Source: Alitta virens (taxonomy: Eukaryota; Annelida; Polychaeta; Phyllodocida; Nereididae). From it: a stretch of DNA of 64,000 nucleotides. Made by a program: the position numbers and the translations under genes. Positions 13,291-27,042 of this stretch are shown here, piece by piece; the stretch's first letter is position 1; each line of letters starts with the position of its first letter. The notes under the pieces are model-generated. The model did not search any database, had not been told where the DNA came from, and saw nothing but the letters and a program-made list of their open reading frames with translations. Where the stretch lies: NCBI GenBank assembly GCA_932294295.1, contig OW028574.1, positions 8,938,215 to 9,002,214 of the forward strand, read 5' to 3'.

Positions 13291-16200
13291 ACTTTATGGT
13301 TATAGTGTCATTGGCCTGCCTACTTCTAGCATTATTCTGGTTGTAAAATTGCAGAATACAGATACTAAGGCCGAGTTAGGGTATAGTTTCAATTAGCATG
13401 AACCGCACCTCGGTTGAACCTCATTGGTTACGGTACTGCCACTGCGCATTAGACAAACTAGCATTGACTATTAAGAATCTAAGACAGCATGTTCCAAGCA
13501 ACATTTCAGAAAGGCACTACTCCATGATAGGGATCAATGTCAAGAAAGTGCAGTTCTTTAGCCATTTAAATTTGTTGCCTACCACATCAAACCACCAATC
13601 AATGTATGTTTAACACGTCAAAGGGTCATAGCACTAAAGGTTTTCCGACATCAACTTTCATGTCGAACACATCTTATACCTTAAGCCTGGAGCAAAACCA
13701 AGTTACCACCGATGTCGTATTCTCAGTTTCCATACATCTGAGGTATCAGTCACAATTCGCCCGCAGACACCGAGTCAGGCTAATGTTGTTTCTTTTTATT
13801 TCTTCTTCCTTCTCCTTTCCCTAGCATAATATTCAACAACCAATGAGTCAGAACCGACATCTTGGTAGCCAGGAACTTGCACCAAGAGTGTGAACCACTT
13901 GTTGGCCGTCTAAGCTGTAAAAAAAAAAGAAAAAGAGACGCGACTAGCAAGAAAAGGTCAATGGCGGTGAAAAAGGCAGAGGCAATGCATCAGCAGAGGT
14001 CCAGCGAATCCATGACCTTACAAGGGCATTAAGGGCAGCAAAGGCCAACCTGCCACCTGCTGAGATTCCCTGTCAACTGCCCTCTCAAGGCATTTGAGGT
14101 CAACTAGGGAACTAGGGGCAACTAAGGCAAGGTGTGAACAATGATGAAAAGCCATTAAACTGACAAATGAGTCACTATAGCACTGACACACTATTCAGTA
14201 CACAGTACTCACATGACTACCGGTTATTATAACAAATGAAGAAATATACAGCAACTACCATGACCATGGCAACTTTTGGATATTGCTGCCAAAAAGAAAA
14301 CACTAATTTACATACTAATGAAGGCATGGCATCACTGCTTTCATAAGTAAGAAAGTCATGGTAGTTTCCAAGCCAAATGCATTATGCATATGAAGTTATA
14401 TATTAATCAAGAATGTTTCATTATTCATGCAGGTAGAATGGCTGTAATCACAATATACAATCGGCTGAGCTTGTATCGGATGCGTTTATGCATGCCTTAA
14501 TAAGGACGAAAATTACTTCTCGAACTGTTGAAACAGAAGTAAATAAGAAGTAAATATTCTTTAAATGTGACTGATAAATCAAATAACAGAGACCTCGGCA
14601 TTTCACGAAGTACTATAAAGTGAATCTAGTCAATATGAGACAGTCGACTGTTGAAGAATACACACAAATGTGACACAATCATTCAACACGAGCTGAGGGG
14701 TTAAGCACTGTTGAACACTCTGTAAACAATAGGCAAGGCATGATATATTGGTGTGGATTTCACTTTCAGATATGTATCTTCTTAATCACATCCACTTCAA
14801 GGGTTCTATCAATTTATAAACCTATCTCCTGCCAATGTGTCTGCACTTCATCGCGTGATAAAAACATTACTGTGTGCAGTGCCCCGTGACAAACAGGGTT
14901 GACCATGAAAAGAGCAGAAATAGGTGATTCTATCTGTTCAAGGAATGGTGCCAGACATTCAAGCACTAAATTACACCCATTATGGAAAGTACAATATTTC
15001 ATTTTTCACTCATTTCAATGAATGTACAATAGACCAATGTACACTGAAGCATAATTTAATTACATATCAAACCCTTTATACCTTCAAAATGAGGTCACAA
15101 TTAGACAAAATTTACATGAAAATTTACCACAGAAGACAAAATATATCAACCTGCAGCAATGTGACCCCGATTTCCCCTACCTTCAACATCGCTCTTAAGA
15201 GCGTCAGGCTTTCGGTACCACCAGATTTAGCCACTTCTAGAATCGGGTTGAATCGACATCAAACAAGGCTAAAAATCCTAAATGTCTTTTGGTGATGTAG
15301 GATGGCTAAGTAACCAACAGACCAACGAAATATATCGGATCATTTTAGTCCATATCATACCAGAATCAAATGGGAATGCATTCAACCATTGCAGTACTGT
15401 ATCTATAAATAAGTCTAGTCTTCAGAATTCTCCTTAAATTACCTTTCAAATTACCCATTCTTGTCCGTTCCCGTCAAACTAGATTTGGAAGCCTTCAACA
15501 ATTCCACAGAAGCATTTCACGAAACCAATTTCAACCGTTATGACAGGTTTCTGCCTCAACAGACCACCACAAATGAGAAGTCAGAGAGGGCATGGCTCCT
15601 GGCAATTGCTACTGGACCCAACTGACCATGGGTCAGTGGCTACTTTGATAGCAGCCGAGCAGTTTATGTCGCTTCTCTTGTTTCGCAGACTCCTTTCAAT
15701 TTATGACAGCCATATGTGTAATATTTCATACCTAGGGCTTTGCAGTTAGACAGCCTTACCCACTAGTCACACCAAATTATGGCTTCAAATAATGGTAATT
15801 TCAACACAACAATACCCAGCCTCCAGTTCAAAAGACAGACATACCTCAATTTTTATGACTACCTGAATTTTCCAATCACTTCCATGGAAATAATTCAGCC
15901 ACACCAAAACAAGTGCAGCTGAACAGTTCCACCAAATGGCTAGTGACTCAGAAAATGCCATTGGCCTCATTGTTATCATGTATATTTAACTCGCATTTGT
16001 CCTAAATTGTGTTAAGGAGCTCCATGAATGAGGTATGAATCAGAATCCTATATTGATTAAGACTCATTCTCTGTTATATTAGAGACTTGTCACAAGCAAG
16101 CTCTTCCTACACTATGAGTAGGAAAAACAGGAATACTTGTAAAAAGCAAAGTAACAGCCCCACCTATTCAGTATAATATATAACAACACAAAAGCAGGTT

Positions 16201-18399
16201 AGGATTGGTCAGGAAGTGGAGAATATTGGTCTGTCTTGTCTGATATTTACACTTGGCACTGATATCACCACAGGGACCTGGTAACCGCATTATGCAAATC
16301 GACAATGCTGTGGTCTGACTGGTCAGCGCTGACAACAAATGAAAAGTCATAAATATTTACTGTAGCGCTCTATCACTGCGGAGCATGTAGTGACATTCAT
16401 GGCCCCAGGTTGGAACAGTAAGTTGCAGATGTGTGAAAAGGGTTGTAATAGATAATATTATTCAAGTCTGACACTGGTTTCATCCATACTATATTCACTA
16501 CAGCGAACCATATTTACGGAAAAACAACACGGTCTCTGCGAAAATCCAAACAACTGCCCTATTCAAGTTGCACGGTCACCTACAAAAGTAGTCTGTTGAC
16601 CACTGCCTCATTCATAGTCATGGCCAGAAACACATTAGAGAGCAGTGGAAAGTGACCACATTCAATGCATGTTCAGTCTACTTTTCTTTGCTATAACCAA
16701 GTAGCACCCACCCACATAAAAGATTCAGAATATGCCTGTGCATTATGCACACAAATAAAAAGTGCTACTACACTGTCACAACATTATGCTTCTGCTTACG
16801 ACAGCATAAAATTTCCTCAAAATAAATGAACGCCTCATACTCGAAGCGTAACAAGGTGTCTGTTACCAAATATCACTGGCCGGCGGCCGCTGTATAATTT
16901 AACACTGTCAAAACTAAGATTGAAGCAAAAATAAGAAATCCCACTAAATAATACACGAGTTTGTTCAATATGACTGAAAATAGGCGCAATCTATCTTGAA
17001 AGATTAGGTGAGAACAGAATGCCAATCAATGCATCTGTCCGATATTATTCATCTTATTTATAAATGAATAGGTAAATCAAGTGCACATTGCTGAGACTGA
17101 CAACAAATAATACAGATCTTCAAACACTGCCATAAGGTTGCTGCTGATAGAAGCTCAGTCAGGCCAACCTCAAAATATGACATGCAGCCATGAACCATGA
17201 CAGAACAGCACCCCTATACAACAATTGGCCTTTGTGGAAAGCAAGTACTATGGTAAATTGGTAATCACTCATACTAAACAAATGGAGATCTTAAACATTT
17301 GGCATTCTTAGTTTGGCATTCTATTATTAGTTGAGGCAACCAGCATTTTCAGTACACTGGTATTGCTAAGTGACATTTTCCACGCATGAAAAGCTGCACC
17401 TTACCCAAAATAATTACCATACTCAAGTTCTATGCCAACAAACATTATCATACAAGAGAACCCCATTGAGTAGAAAGAGTCCACGCCCCTAATATGAAAG
17501 TCAAACACAGCCAAGACTTCACTAATGACCACAATGCCTCACAATAGGCAATTGACAAGAACAGGCAATAACATGGAAGAAATATGCAGAGTTACAGAAT
17601 GGCTTTGCACTTCTTTAACATGGACCACAGCTGCTCATTTAGCTTCAGAAGCAGCTCAGAACTAATCAGTTTGCGGGATCCCCGTCGAACAGTTCTGCAG
17701 CAATGCGAATATCTGCAAATACACCGACAACAAAAGTGCTAAGTTAGTGGACAAACAGAGACCACAATGGTCAATCCGGCTCATTTATCGGCCAGCACGC
17801 CTCTCTGTTTGTTCATACTTGTTGATTCTGGAGCGTTCACACCCGTAAGCCCAACCCTTAAATTTGCCTCAAAAAGCAAGATGGTTTTTTTGCTTTGCAC
17901 AACACAATGCACCACTGCGAGTGAAAAGCAAGATGTGACATGCTCATATGATATAAGGTTCCCGTCAAATATGTGCAGTCACCTATTATGAGCCGACCTT
18001 GCAGCGTCATGTCACATGGGCCTTTTCAACTGCATTGTCATGGCCGAGAAATTTTTATAAAATAATGCAATTTGATATGGGACTTTACGGTGTAAACACC
18101 AGAAGACGTTCCACTCTCACCAAACTCATTCACGTCCTACACAAGAATCCATGAAAAAAGGCTTTTAGGGGTAAACAACGAAGGAGCAGCAATGCATATA
18201 TTACCGTAGTAACAATCAGATACTTTACCAGAATGTCATCGACTGACAAACATATTGATGATGGAATGCTTCAGTTTTCACAGCTTGCACCCTAGAGACA
18301 TCATGAGCAAGTGATGAGTGTACACGAACAACACTGACATCCTGTCAAGTGCAAACGGCAACAACAACGAAATGCATAGCATCCAATTACGGAACAAAC

Positions 18400-18475
18400 A
18401 ACTGAGTGGCAAAGTGGTTGCGGCACCACTTTCTCACTAGGTCCTGGGTTCAAATCGCTGCTCATGCATTCTTTA
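18400..18475 (+). repeat. tRNA-derived SINE head fragment
   Basis: The stretch has an A-box-like TGGCAAAGTGG and, about 35 bp on, a B-box-like GGTTCAAATC. It does not complete a tRNA cloverleaf, so I read it as the head of a SINE rather than a tRNA gene. Confidence 0.5.
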
Positions 18476-19835
18476 CAAGCTAAACTTAAGTGCAACTTAC
18501 GTTTGCAAGGAAGTATTTGGATTGTGTACACATGATGAGGACACCTATTAATACTATGAATATTAGCTTATTATTACTTCCGCCCCTTACAATCGGATGC
18601 ATACAAGCTGCAGTCAACCAGCATGGGAATAGCACAATGCACAAAAACAAACAGATTTCAATCCAATGAAAAAGCATCCGCTCAATCGCAGCAACAACAG
18701 CAGCATAATGATTTCAGCTGTAGAGGACTTTTTCATAGCATCAGGGGCTCTTTTGATATCAAGTAGTGTAAACATAGACGCAGAGACAACCTAACCTCGG
18801 AGCAAAGAGGACACCAGCGACCAACGAAATGGCGGAGGCAGAGCAAACAGAGCTCTAGCAGTAACGAAAGCAGTGATGGATAGTGGCAAATGGAGAAAAA
18901 GCCAAGCTAGTGGGAACAATTAAGCAATCCAGACTCAGCTTGTGAGAAAGGCTACATCACTCCAGGGCAGCCCAGGTCCTTTCTGCAGAGCGAGTGAAGA
19001 GGGGACGCCCCCATGGTCAAAGACAAGGTCGCAGACAGAACTGAAGGACATTGCGCGAGGAATTACCATCAGCATCACCCAGGCAATTGTAGCCAACAAC
19101 ACTCCAGACAAAAAACGTCATGCATAAATATTAACCCCTCTTAAACATGCATCAACCAAGGCCAACAGAGAAGAAAATGTGAAGAAAGACACTCAGCAAC
19201 TTTGGTTTGCCCAGTCTTCACTATATAGAGCTAATGGTTTATGGCCTCATAGGAATTCCACTTACACATCTTGGTCCTTCGTTTTTTCCCCCAATTAAGT
19301 CATTTTGATGACAGCTTAAGGACCTGAAAGCTAGCACCTCCAATGCTGGTATCACACCTTTTGTTTCTTCAATACGTATACATATATATACTTTTTTACA
19401 TGATTAACTCTTAGTTGCAATATATAAATGTAACACCACTACCACGTCCACATCGTATAAAACATTTTTTTCTATCAAACTTAAATATCAATTCCAGTTG
19501 GATTAAGTATTATGTATACGACTTATAGTCTCATAGACCAGATATAATTGCTCAGCTTAATGCTCTAATCAATCTCGCATAATGTGTGACCAATATACCA
19601 GAGATTTATTACGATCATTTATAAATGAAGTTCAAACAGTACTAACTCAGTTAAAGATTAAGTGTTCAAAGCTCTAAAGAGAGTTCTTGCCATTCATTTA
19701 AAAAGAAACCAGTGTCTGTCCGAGGTGTCAAACTACATATTACCAATCCAGGTCATGCAAACAGTTGTTTACTTCAGACCTGGCCAGTAATCTGGAAAAT
19801 AAGGTTAACTAAAAGCGTAATATAAAATTGCCTAC

Positions 19836-22800
19836 CTTGGTCGCTGTATTTTTAGACTGGTGGAGTAGTTGAAATAAGCCTGTGTTCCTTGAACAAGAAT
19901 GGGATTATTCTGCAAGAAAACAATGCATTTTTTTGGTTTGAGAATTTCTCTATGTATTTTTAATTTAGTGTCTCTCTGAAACAACTACTTCAGATATTGA
20001 ACAACTAGGCATGCAATTGGCCTGGAGCCACACTTCACAAATGCGTAGTAAATTGACACTTCTAAAAGGAGATATGCAACATGACAAATCTCAAGTTATT
20101 TATACATTTCACATAGCTCTGCAATAATAATAATGATACTGCAAGACCATATTAAGTATGGTGAAGATGTTATTGAAGTAAAAGATCAAAATAATAAGAC
20201 ACTGACAATCTTCAACATATTTGCACATAGATGTCATCAAAATTTTACAAATACTTCAAAACAATTCTGAATCCTACCTGAGTCATTTCAACACAATTAC
20301 GGGCTCCTTGAATATCCTGGAATAAAAACCAATGGCATTTTCAGATCATGTTTTAACTCGAAACGTAGTGATATTTCAGTTGAGAATTAACGAATGAGCT
20401 GATGTTTCAATTAAGATAGAAAAGCGTTTAATTAGCAAATCTAATTTAAAGCGTGAAAGTTTCTGATTTAATTATCAACAGGCACAGACAGCTTCATCTA
20501 ATCAAGTCTAATTGAGTAAGAATGGAATTATGAACAATTCAGAATATCTGTGAAGTCAGCGTGTTCTGTATTAAGTGCCGACAGGCATTCTTCACACCAC
20601 ACATTCACAGCAACTGTATAATTTACTATTAATAAAATATATAGCTGGAGGGGGCATCCCAAGAGGGTTTAGCATTATATTTGAAGCAAGATATGATGAA
20701 TGTAATCCGAGAGGAGCAATGACAGATGTTGTGGCATGTTGTGCAATTATTCATGCAAATATCCTCGCTTAATGAAGTTTTATCATTGTGCTGATCTGCA
20801 GTGGCAAGAAGTAAATGGACACAATGTGTTCGTCTTTTGTAAATTTTAATGGATTTATGTTTAATTCAGCCATTCAAGGCCGAAGTGTGATTGTCAACTC
20901 TGCGGGTGTGAGAATTATTCATAGAAATCTGCATTAATGAAAATCTACAATAGGGGGCTTCCGGAACACTTCCAAGACATTCTCAGTAAATTCCAGACAC
21001 TACACTTTTCTTTTTTTTTTGTCATTCTCTTAGATTGAAACACACGACGATTCATTCAAATAATGGGTGCACAGCAATAATTCTTTGTATTCAACAAAAA
21101 CCACAATTCATACATTACATCATTTCAATGATTTGCATTTGGAACAAGTTATTACATGATCATTTATATATCCATGTATTGTATCACTATATCTTAGTCT
21201 AGTGTAAAACATTAAATACCAAATAATGTATTGCTATATCACCAATTCTAATGTGCAAAAAAAGAAATCCAAACACTATTCATAGCTACATACCTCAAAT
21301 TCAATGAGTGCTTGTCTTTTCCTTGGCATCATAAGGACATAGCTGCAATACGCAGACCCCAAAACATGTTCAAGAAACCACATCAAAACATAAGGCCAAC
21401 AAAAACTCGATTACAGAAAAATCCCTCTACAAACACAGCAAATAATGACCTGGCCGCTGTACAGCATATATCATGTATATATAAAATAACCTGCTGCTGT
21501 TAATTATTTCTGGGTATAAGTTTACTTTGTAGCTTGTAATGATGAAGTGCAAAATGTTGCATAAAAGAGTATATTTACGATTTTATTACATTGTCGTATT
21601 TAATGTATTTTGTAGCAAGGTAGAAAAGACAAGAGAAAAGGATCAAGGAAGAGCGCCAAACAAACAGAGAGCCTTCGTGCGGAGCACCTGCCACCTTCTC
21701 TGCATATTGATGAGCCCATAACCCACTTAAGGTTTACTCGTACCTTTATTCTGTTTATTTCATCGCACAAATGGTGAGTAATCGGTATGAGAAAGCCAAA
21801 CAAGCTGCCGACATTGACAACATACCCTAAATGTGGAAATCGTTTAGTTGAATCAATATGTGGGTAGCAGGTGGCTCAGACATATGACAGAGATGTATGA
21901 CCGAATAATTATCCAAATACTATGGAGTCATAGTATGGGCTATAGAGGTAGCTGCTGCTCCGCAACCCGGCTCTGCGTTACAACTGTGGTGTACTGTACT
22001 GATGCATAGAGCTTCACTTATGTACAGAGGAGACAGAGGGACAGATAGAAAACAATGTAGTGTTTAGTGTAGTGTACTGTACCTGATGGGGCCGAAATGC
22101 TGCACAGCCTTCATTAGGTCTGCCTCCAGCAAGCTGTCTGGAAGGCCGCGCACATGCACCACTGGTGATGGAGAGGGCTTGTGCGGGTCCTCAAAATGGT
22201 CCTGAACAAAATGCAAACAGTTCATGTCAGACATCGCCAACATAAGAGATCACTATAGAGTCAGTATTTAATGTTACCACATAAATATGCTGTAACAGTG
22301 AGTCCTTACACACAAAATTAAAACAGTCTTTCAGTGCACCATTCCAAAACCAACTGCTTACTTGGCTGGCTGGCTTGCTAGCGAGATGTGACAACCACGT
22401 ATTCGTCATCCTTCCAACTGTCAGCATCTGACAAACTCAAAATGCTGTCCACTGTCAGCTGTCTCAAACTAAGAGATCTATGGCCCCTTGACAAATACTA
22501 GTACTCATAAGCAACAAATAGACAAACCTGTCGAGCAAAGACTGTCACAGACTGACAACATAAAAACCACACAAAACTAATAAACTGTTGAATAAACTAT
22601 ATTATAAACAAAGCGACTTCAGAATTTTAAACAAAAACAATACACATTGTATTCTTGTGGGACTTCAGTGAAATTTTTACTAGACAAATACCGAAACACA
22701 AATTATTAAAGATATATAACTGTTGTGGAGAATTGTAACATCAGCATGCAAGGCAACCTGATACTTGTTAAATGACAACAAATTACTGTCATGTTAATCG

Positions 22801-24200
22801 TGTGCAATAATGTATAAGAAAATTATAGTTGCCCTTTCAGTCTACTCTAATTCTAATGTTCACTTGTCCGCACCTGATAATTTTTATTAAAGAAATTGAA
22901 TCCCAAAGAACCGAGTTGTGTCATCCGTAAATATTCAACTAGGACTTGGTTACATAATTATGAAATCTAATACTCCAGCACACTCACAGTGCAACCCCAA
23001 TAGCACACTATTCTAGATAATGAAACGGTGAAGCATGACAGTGTGACAGTTGTTCCGCTTGTAACGTGAATGCTGCATTCAACCCCTGGAGCCCAACTGG
23101 AACACCTTTCTCTGCCAGCATCATCCATGGACGATCTACTACACCCTGAAATTCTCCGACCTTTTTTATCTCTTGGGAAGTGAACCATATAATGGCATAT
23201 ACTGTAACATTTACCATGAGCCAGACTTATCCTTTAGACTATCTCTGACAACACATACATAACTTATCTCAGTCCTTTCCTCTCCTGATCTTGTATGTTT
23301 TTTTTTACTATGTCAAATATATTTGTTCGGAGTTCTGTTCATCCAATGATCTATTTATAAGCAAATTAATACATAAACACATTTGTGATTCAGTCAACAC
23401 CGAAAGACAGGACTTAAACAACTTCACTGACTCTAATTTTGTTATTTAAGAAAACATTATTTTCATACATTTTCTATGACAATTGTTTAAGATGCTCTTG
23501 AGAAAATCTGTCATTGAGCAACAAAATTTGAAGATTAATTGGTAACATGCCACATTCAGAGGGTGAAATGGTCTAACTAAAAGTTACTCGTACTTCAAGA
23601 TTGCCTAAACCTTACGAAATGGAAAATTCTCAGTGTAGACTTGATGAAGTGAGAACTGAGAAAATATTTACACACAAGTGGGGATACATGTGAAAAACTT
23701 GCAAGGGCGACGGGGTAACACGAGGAACGCACGGCCTTGGGGGCCAGCTTGACCCGCGCCAGGTTCAACCCCGCCAGACTCCATGCACACGACCACAATA
23801 ACATGCAAGACTCAAATCAAGAAAATGTGTTAGTTTATCGTATGCGTAACACGACTACTGACAGTACTGTCCCCGAGGAATAACAATAAGACCTGCATAA
23901 GATTGAATAACAGCAGACAGTCCTGTTGGCAAACACTCCCTCAATCGAAAGCAAAACAGGTTTTTTTTTATGCAGCCATCATCCCATGCTGCGGTCACGG
24001 GGGTCTGCAGCTTCCAGCCCTATTCCCACGACAGCTACGGTAAATGCAGCCTCCATGGCTAAAACAAATACAGAAATCCCTCACCCTGATAATGCTCTGA
24101 CTGTGTCTTGAACACTTACTCTTTTTCCGGCCTGAATACCGTGGCCATCAGCATCAGTTCTTTGCCGCTTCGAAGCGTGTCCATCATACCCGGACGCCAT
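19836..24200 (-). CDS. HNRNPL: hnRNP L / hnRNP L-like RNA-binding protein, 5' exons (partial)
   Basis: Nuclear RRM protein; in vertebrates hnRNP L and LL bind CA-rich RNA and control alternative splicing. Five coding exons are visible (minus): 24,120-24,200, 22,083-22,201, 21,294-21,342, 20,278-20,316 and 19,836-19,909. Their phases join (0, 2, 0, 0, then 2 left open). The ATG at 24,198-24,200 has a good context (GAAGATGG). The first exon is short and Lys/Arg-rich (SKRQR). Exon 2 has the diagnostic RRM1 start SPVVHVRGLPD, exon 3 the MPRKRQALIEFE strand, and exon 5 the QAYFNYSTS end of RRM1, all close to the hnRNP L family. RRM2-4 are not seen: the gene continues left of the window across a very large intron, or is incomplete. 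Whether it corresponds to vertebrate L or LL cannot be decided; an invertebrate single-copy gene would predate that split. Confidence 0.9.
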
Positions 24201-24478
24201 CTTCGTTCTGTCAGACAGCCCGATTAGCATTCTCGCGCCTACGAGATTTGCGCCAATATTTACAAATTTTATATGGCGTCTATTTTTTGTGTACTATCGC
24301 TTGTTAATCTAATATTAACAAATAAACACACATGGCATTATCAAAACTAAATAATACAATAAGTATAATTTAATTTATTTACAGACGGCCTTGACCTTGC
24401 TCCAAAAACACACGCCACGCCAGCGGACCGGCTTACGAGTAGGACACGTTGCTGATAATTTCTGTTTAAGCGAGCAGG
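24201..24478. promoter_or_regulatory. Shared bidirectional promoter region (hnRNP L / GALM)
   Basis: Only 278 bp separate the two divergent start codons, so both 5' UTRs and core promoters must lie within or overlap this stretch. The hnRNP L end (24,120-24,260) is locally rich in CpG compared with the AT-rich surroundings. I see no clear TATA box placed for either gene. Confidence 0.6.
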
Positions 24479-27042
24479 ATGATTACCCAATCGGTGTTTG
24501 GTATAACAGAGGATGGAAAAGAAGTATACAAGTAAGTGCAATTACTTATGATAGTGCGACAACTCTTTTGTTTGGTGTTTGCAGTGGTTTAAAGTGAGTG
24601 TTTACTTTATTGCTGCAATATGCACCTGTGTGTGCATCTGACAGGTGTCAAAAGTCTGTGACCTATATATAATGGCTTCCTATGATGGATCAGGCCTATT
24701 AACTCAGAGTAGAATAATATGTCAATAACAACTTTTTTTGGGACATGACCTGTTGTACGTACACCCAAAAGTGGACACACATGTAGTCCTATACTGCCCC
24801 CATAAACACACCCCTTGTTGTGAATTATTATAGCAATTCCTGAAAAACTATAAATAATATACCTTTCTACTTCTTTACAGGTACAAGATTTCCAATAAAA
24901 ATGACATGTACGTGGAAGTCTCAACTTATGGAGGAGCTATAACTAATCTTGTTGTACCTGATAGAAATGGAAAACTGCAAGATATTGTAACTGGATTTGA
25001 TAATGTTGCAGGTAAAGATGCATGGAGTGTCACTTTGGTGACTTAACTAAGTGTAGTCTGGATTGTTATAGTTAAAATCAATCTCACTCAGTCATACTGG
25101 CAATTTCTTAAATCTAAAGATATGACAAACATTTAGGTAAATATGGGTGTCATGATGAAAAACAGATAAAAAGTAAGAAAATCAATTTAGTTACAGTGAT
25201 GAAAATATATCACATATTAATTTTCCCCCCTTTTCAGCTTATGAAGGTCACCATCCTTACTTCGGTGTTCTGGTAGGCAGATTTGCCAATCGTATCCACT
25301 TGGGGAAATTTGAACTGGATGGGGAAAATTACCAGTTGGTAATTAATAACCCACCAAACCATCTTCATGGAGGACCTACAGGTTTTCACCATGTAATTAT
25401 TTTTATTGCTGTGGTAACAGGGTTACAGGGTTTCCTGGAGGCCCCATAACAAAAATAAAAAGGATAATATCCTCCCCCCCCCCCTTAAAAAATTAATGTT
25501 CTGAAAAAAATGTGCATTCGAGAAGTCTTTCTTTTTCCAACACTTTACACTCCCCATTGACATATCAATTAAACCCCCTAGGAAACACTGACTATTTAAT
25601 TTTCTTTTTAACCCTTCTGATTATATGTAGTCAAATGCTTAACTCACATAACCTAATTATTATGTCTTTATTTCAGAGACTATGGGATGCTGTCATTGAA
25701 GATGACTTGGTCAAATTTACTTACTTTAGTAAAGATGGGGAAGAATTCTACCCTGGAGATGTCACAGTAATTGTCACATACCAACTTACAGATGACAATG
25801 AACTGATCTTGGATTACACAGCAACAAGTACCAAAGCAACACCAATTAATTTGACCAATCACTCATACTTCAACTTAGGTGGACATGTAAGTGTGTGATT
25901 TTTATTTTTTTAATTATGTCAAATTTATTACTGCTCATGTATTTCATGCATATTACGTACTTTCTTCATATACTTTACAGGATAGTGGAAATGTCTATGG
26001 ACACTTAGCTATGGTGAATGCAGACAGATTTACACCCAAAAATAAAGACAATGTCCCATCAGGTGTGCATTATTAATATTTATCTACATTTTTTCATTTG
26101 TTTTGGGTCTTGAAAAGTGTCCTGCTTTCCTTCCACTGGGCATTAGGGTGTGGCTGGTGCCCAGCAAAGTTGAAAGTATTATCAGATCCAACCTAACTTT
26201 TCTTTTTTGTATTTTGACCAAAAGAACATGCATGTGCCACACCCTACTGGTCATACCATGTATTAAATCACATGCATGACTGATCATTCTGTATTTCAGG
26301 TGAAATTGTGTCTGTTTCTGGAACCATGTTAGATTTACGCACACCAACCCTCCTTGGTGACAGAATCCCCAAAGTGCCGGTGGAGGAAGGTGATAAACAT
26401 GGGTTTGACCACAACTTCTGCATCAATGGCGATGGACCAAAGAATCTTGCTGCGAGGTGCCGTAATATTTACATATAAATGCTGAAACTGATTGAGATAT
26501 CTCAGATCCATTACAATATAAGATATACATTTATTGGGTTCTTTAGTTCCTTTGATTTACATGAACCAGTATGTGTAATAGCGTGTATATATGCTCTAAT
26601 AAATTACAGAATTTCACATGAGGACAGTGGCAGAGTTCTAGAAGTTTACACTACTCAGCCAGGGATGCAGTTATACACAGCCAATTATCTCCCTGATGAA
26701 GGCATCAAAGGAAAGGGCGGTGCTGTTTACAGACAACATGCTGCTCTTTGTCTTGAGACGCAGAACTATCCTGATGCCATTAATGAGGTAAATATTTTAC
26801 ATTTCTGTAGGTTGCTATTCATGTAAGGCTTGCAAGTGGTCTCCTGAAGGAGATATATAGAGGTGCATCATTTCATACGACTTACCTGCCCAATGTTGTA
26901 TTATTATTAAATGTCCAAATTGCGAGTAAACTATTCATTAAATTGAATCTTCTCTTTGCAGCCCAAGTTTCCCAGTTGTGTTCTTAGGCCTGGAGAGACA
27001 TTCAGACAAACAACATGGTTCAAATTTTCAACCTCTGCTTGA
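24479..27042 (+). CDS. GALM: Galactose mutarotase (aldose 1-epimerase)
   Basis: Cytosolic enzyme that interconverts alpha and beta anomers of D-galactose and glucose, feeding the Leloir pathway. Eight exons: 24,479-24,531, 24,881-25,011, 25,238-25,392, 25,677-25,886, 25,981-26,062, 26,300-26,456, 26,610-26,787 and 26,962-27,042. All have GT-AG borders and phases that join into 348 residues (family about 340). Family motifs run in order: GRFANR (75-80), NHLHGG with substrate His105, [10 protein letters not shown] with catalytic acid His175, HGFDHNF with Asp247, and CLETQN with catalytic base Glu312. The protein ends with the typical TTWFKFS. No signal peptide or membrane segment is seen. Variant poly(A) signals lie at 27,047-27,052 (ATTAAA) and 27,893-27,898 (AATAAA). 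It is divergent from hnRNP L and convergent with the RASL11-like gene. Confidence 0.97.

Larger units (their letters stand above)
1..19835. other. Gene-poor, repeat-rich region (probable large hnRNP L intron or flank)
   Basis: I find no confident exon here. The hnRNP L homologue to the right stops after RRM1, and none of its RRM2-RRM4 coding motifs can be recognised in this stretch on the minus strand. The rest of the gene therefore probably lies left of the window and this would be a very large intron, or the gene model is truncated. The region holds SINE copies (5,748-6,078; 18,400-18,475), a CCAAT-bearing dispersed repeat (230-546; 9,645-9,905), a minisatellite (8,661-9,066), a local segment duplication (11.3-12.2 kb), a foldback repeat (13,166-13,290) and CTG/CAG microsatellites near 1,735, 1,843 and 5,290. 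Reading frames of 60-120 codons occur but lack family motifs and splice context. Confidence 0.6.

Noticed and set aside
14924..15295. 123-codon plus-strand frame as a gene
   Set aside because: No recognisable motif, no promoter or poly(A) context, and no exon neighbours.
24607..24924. 105-codon minus-strand frame
   Set aside because: It lies across GALM intron 1 and exon 2 on the other strand; the GALM exon explains its open part.
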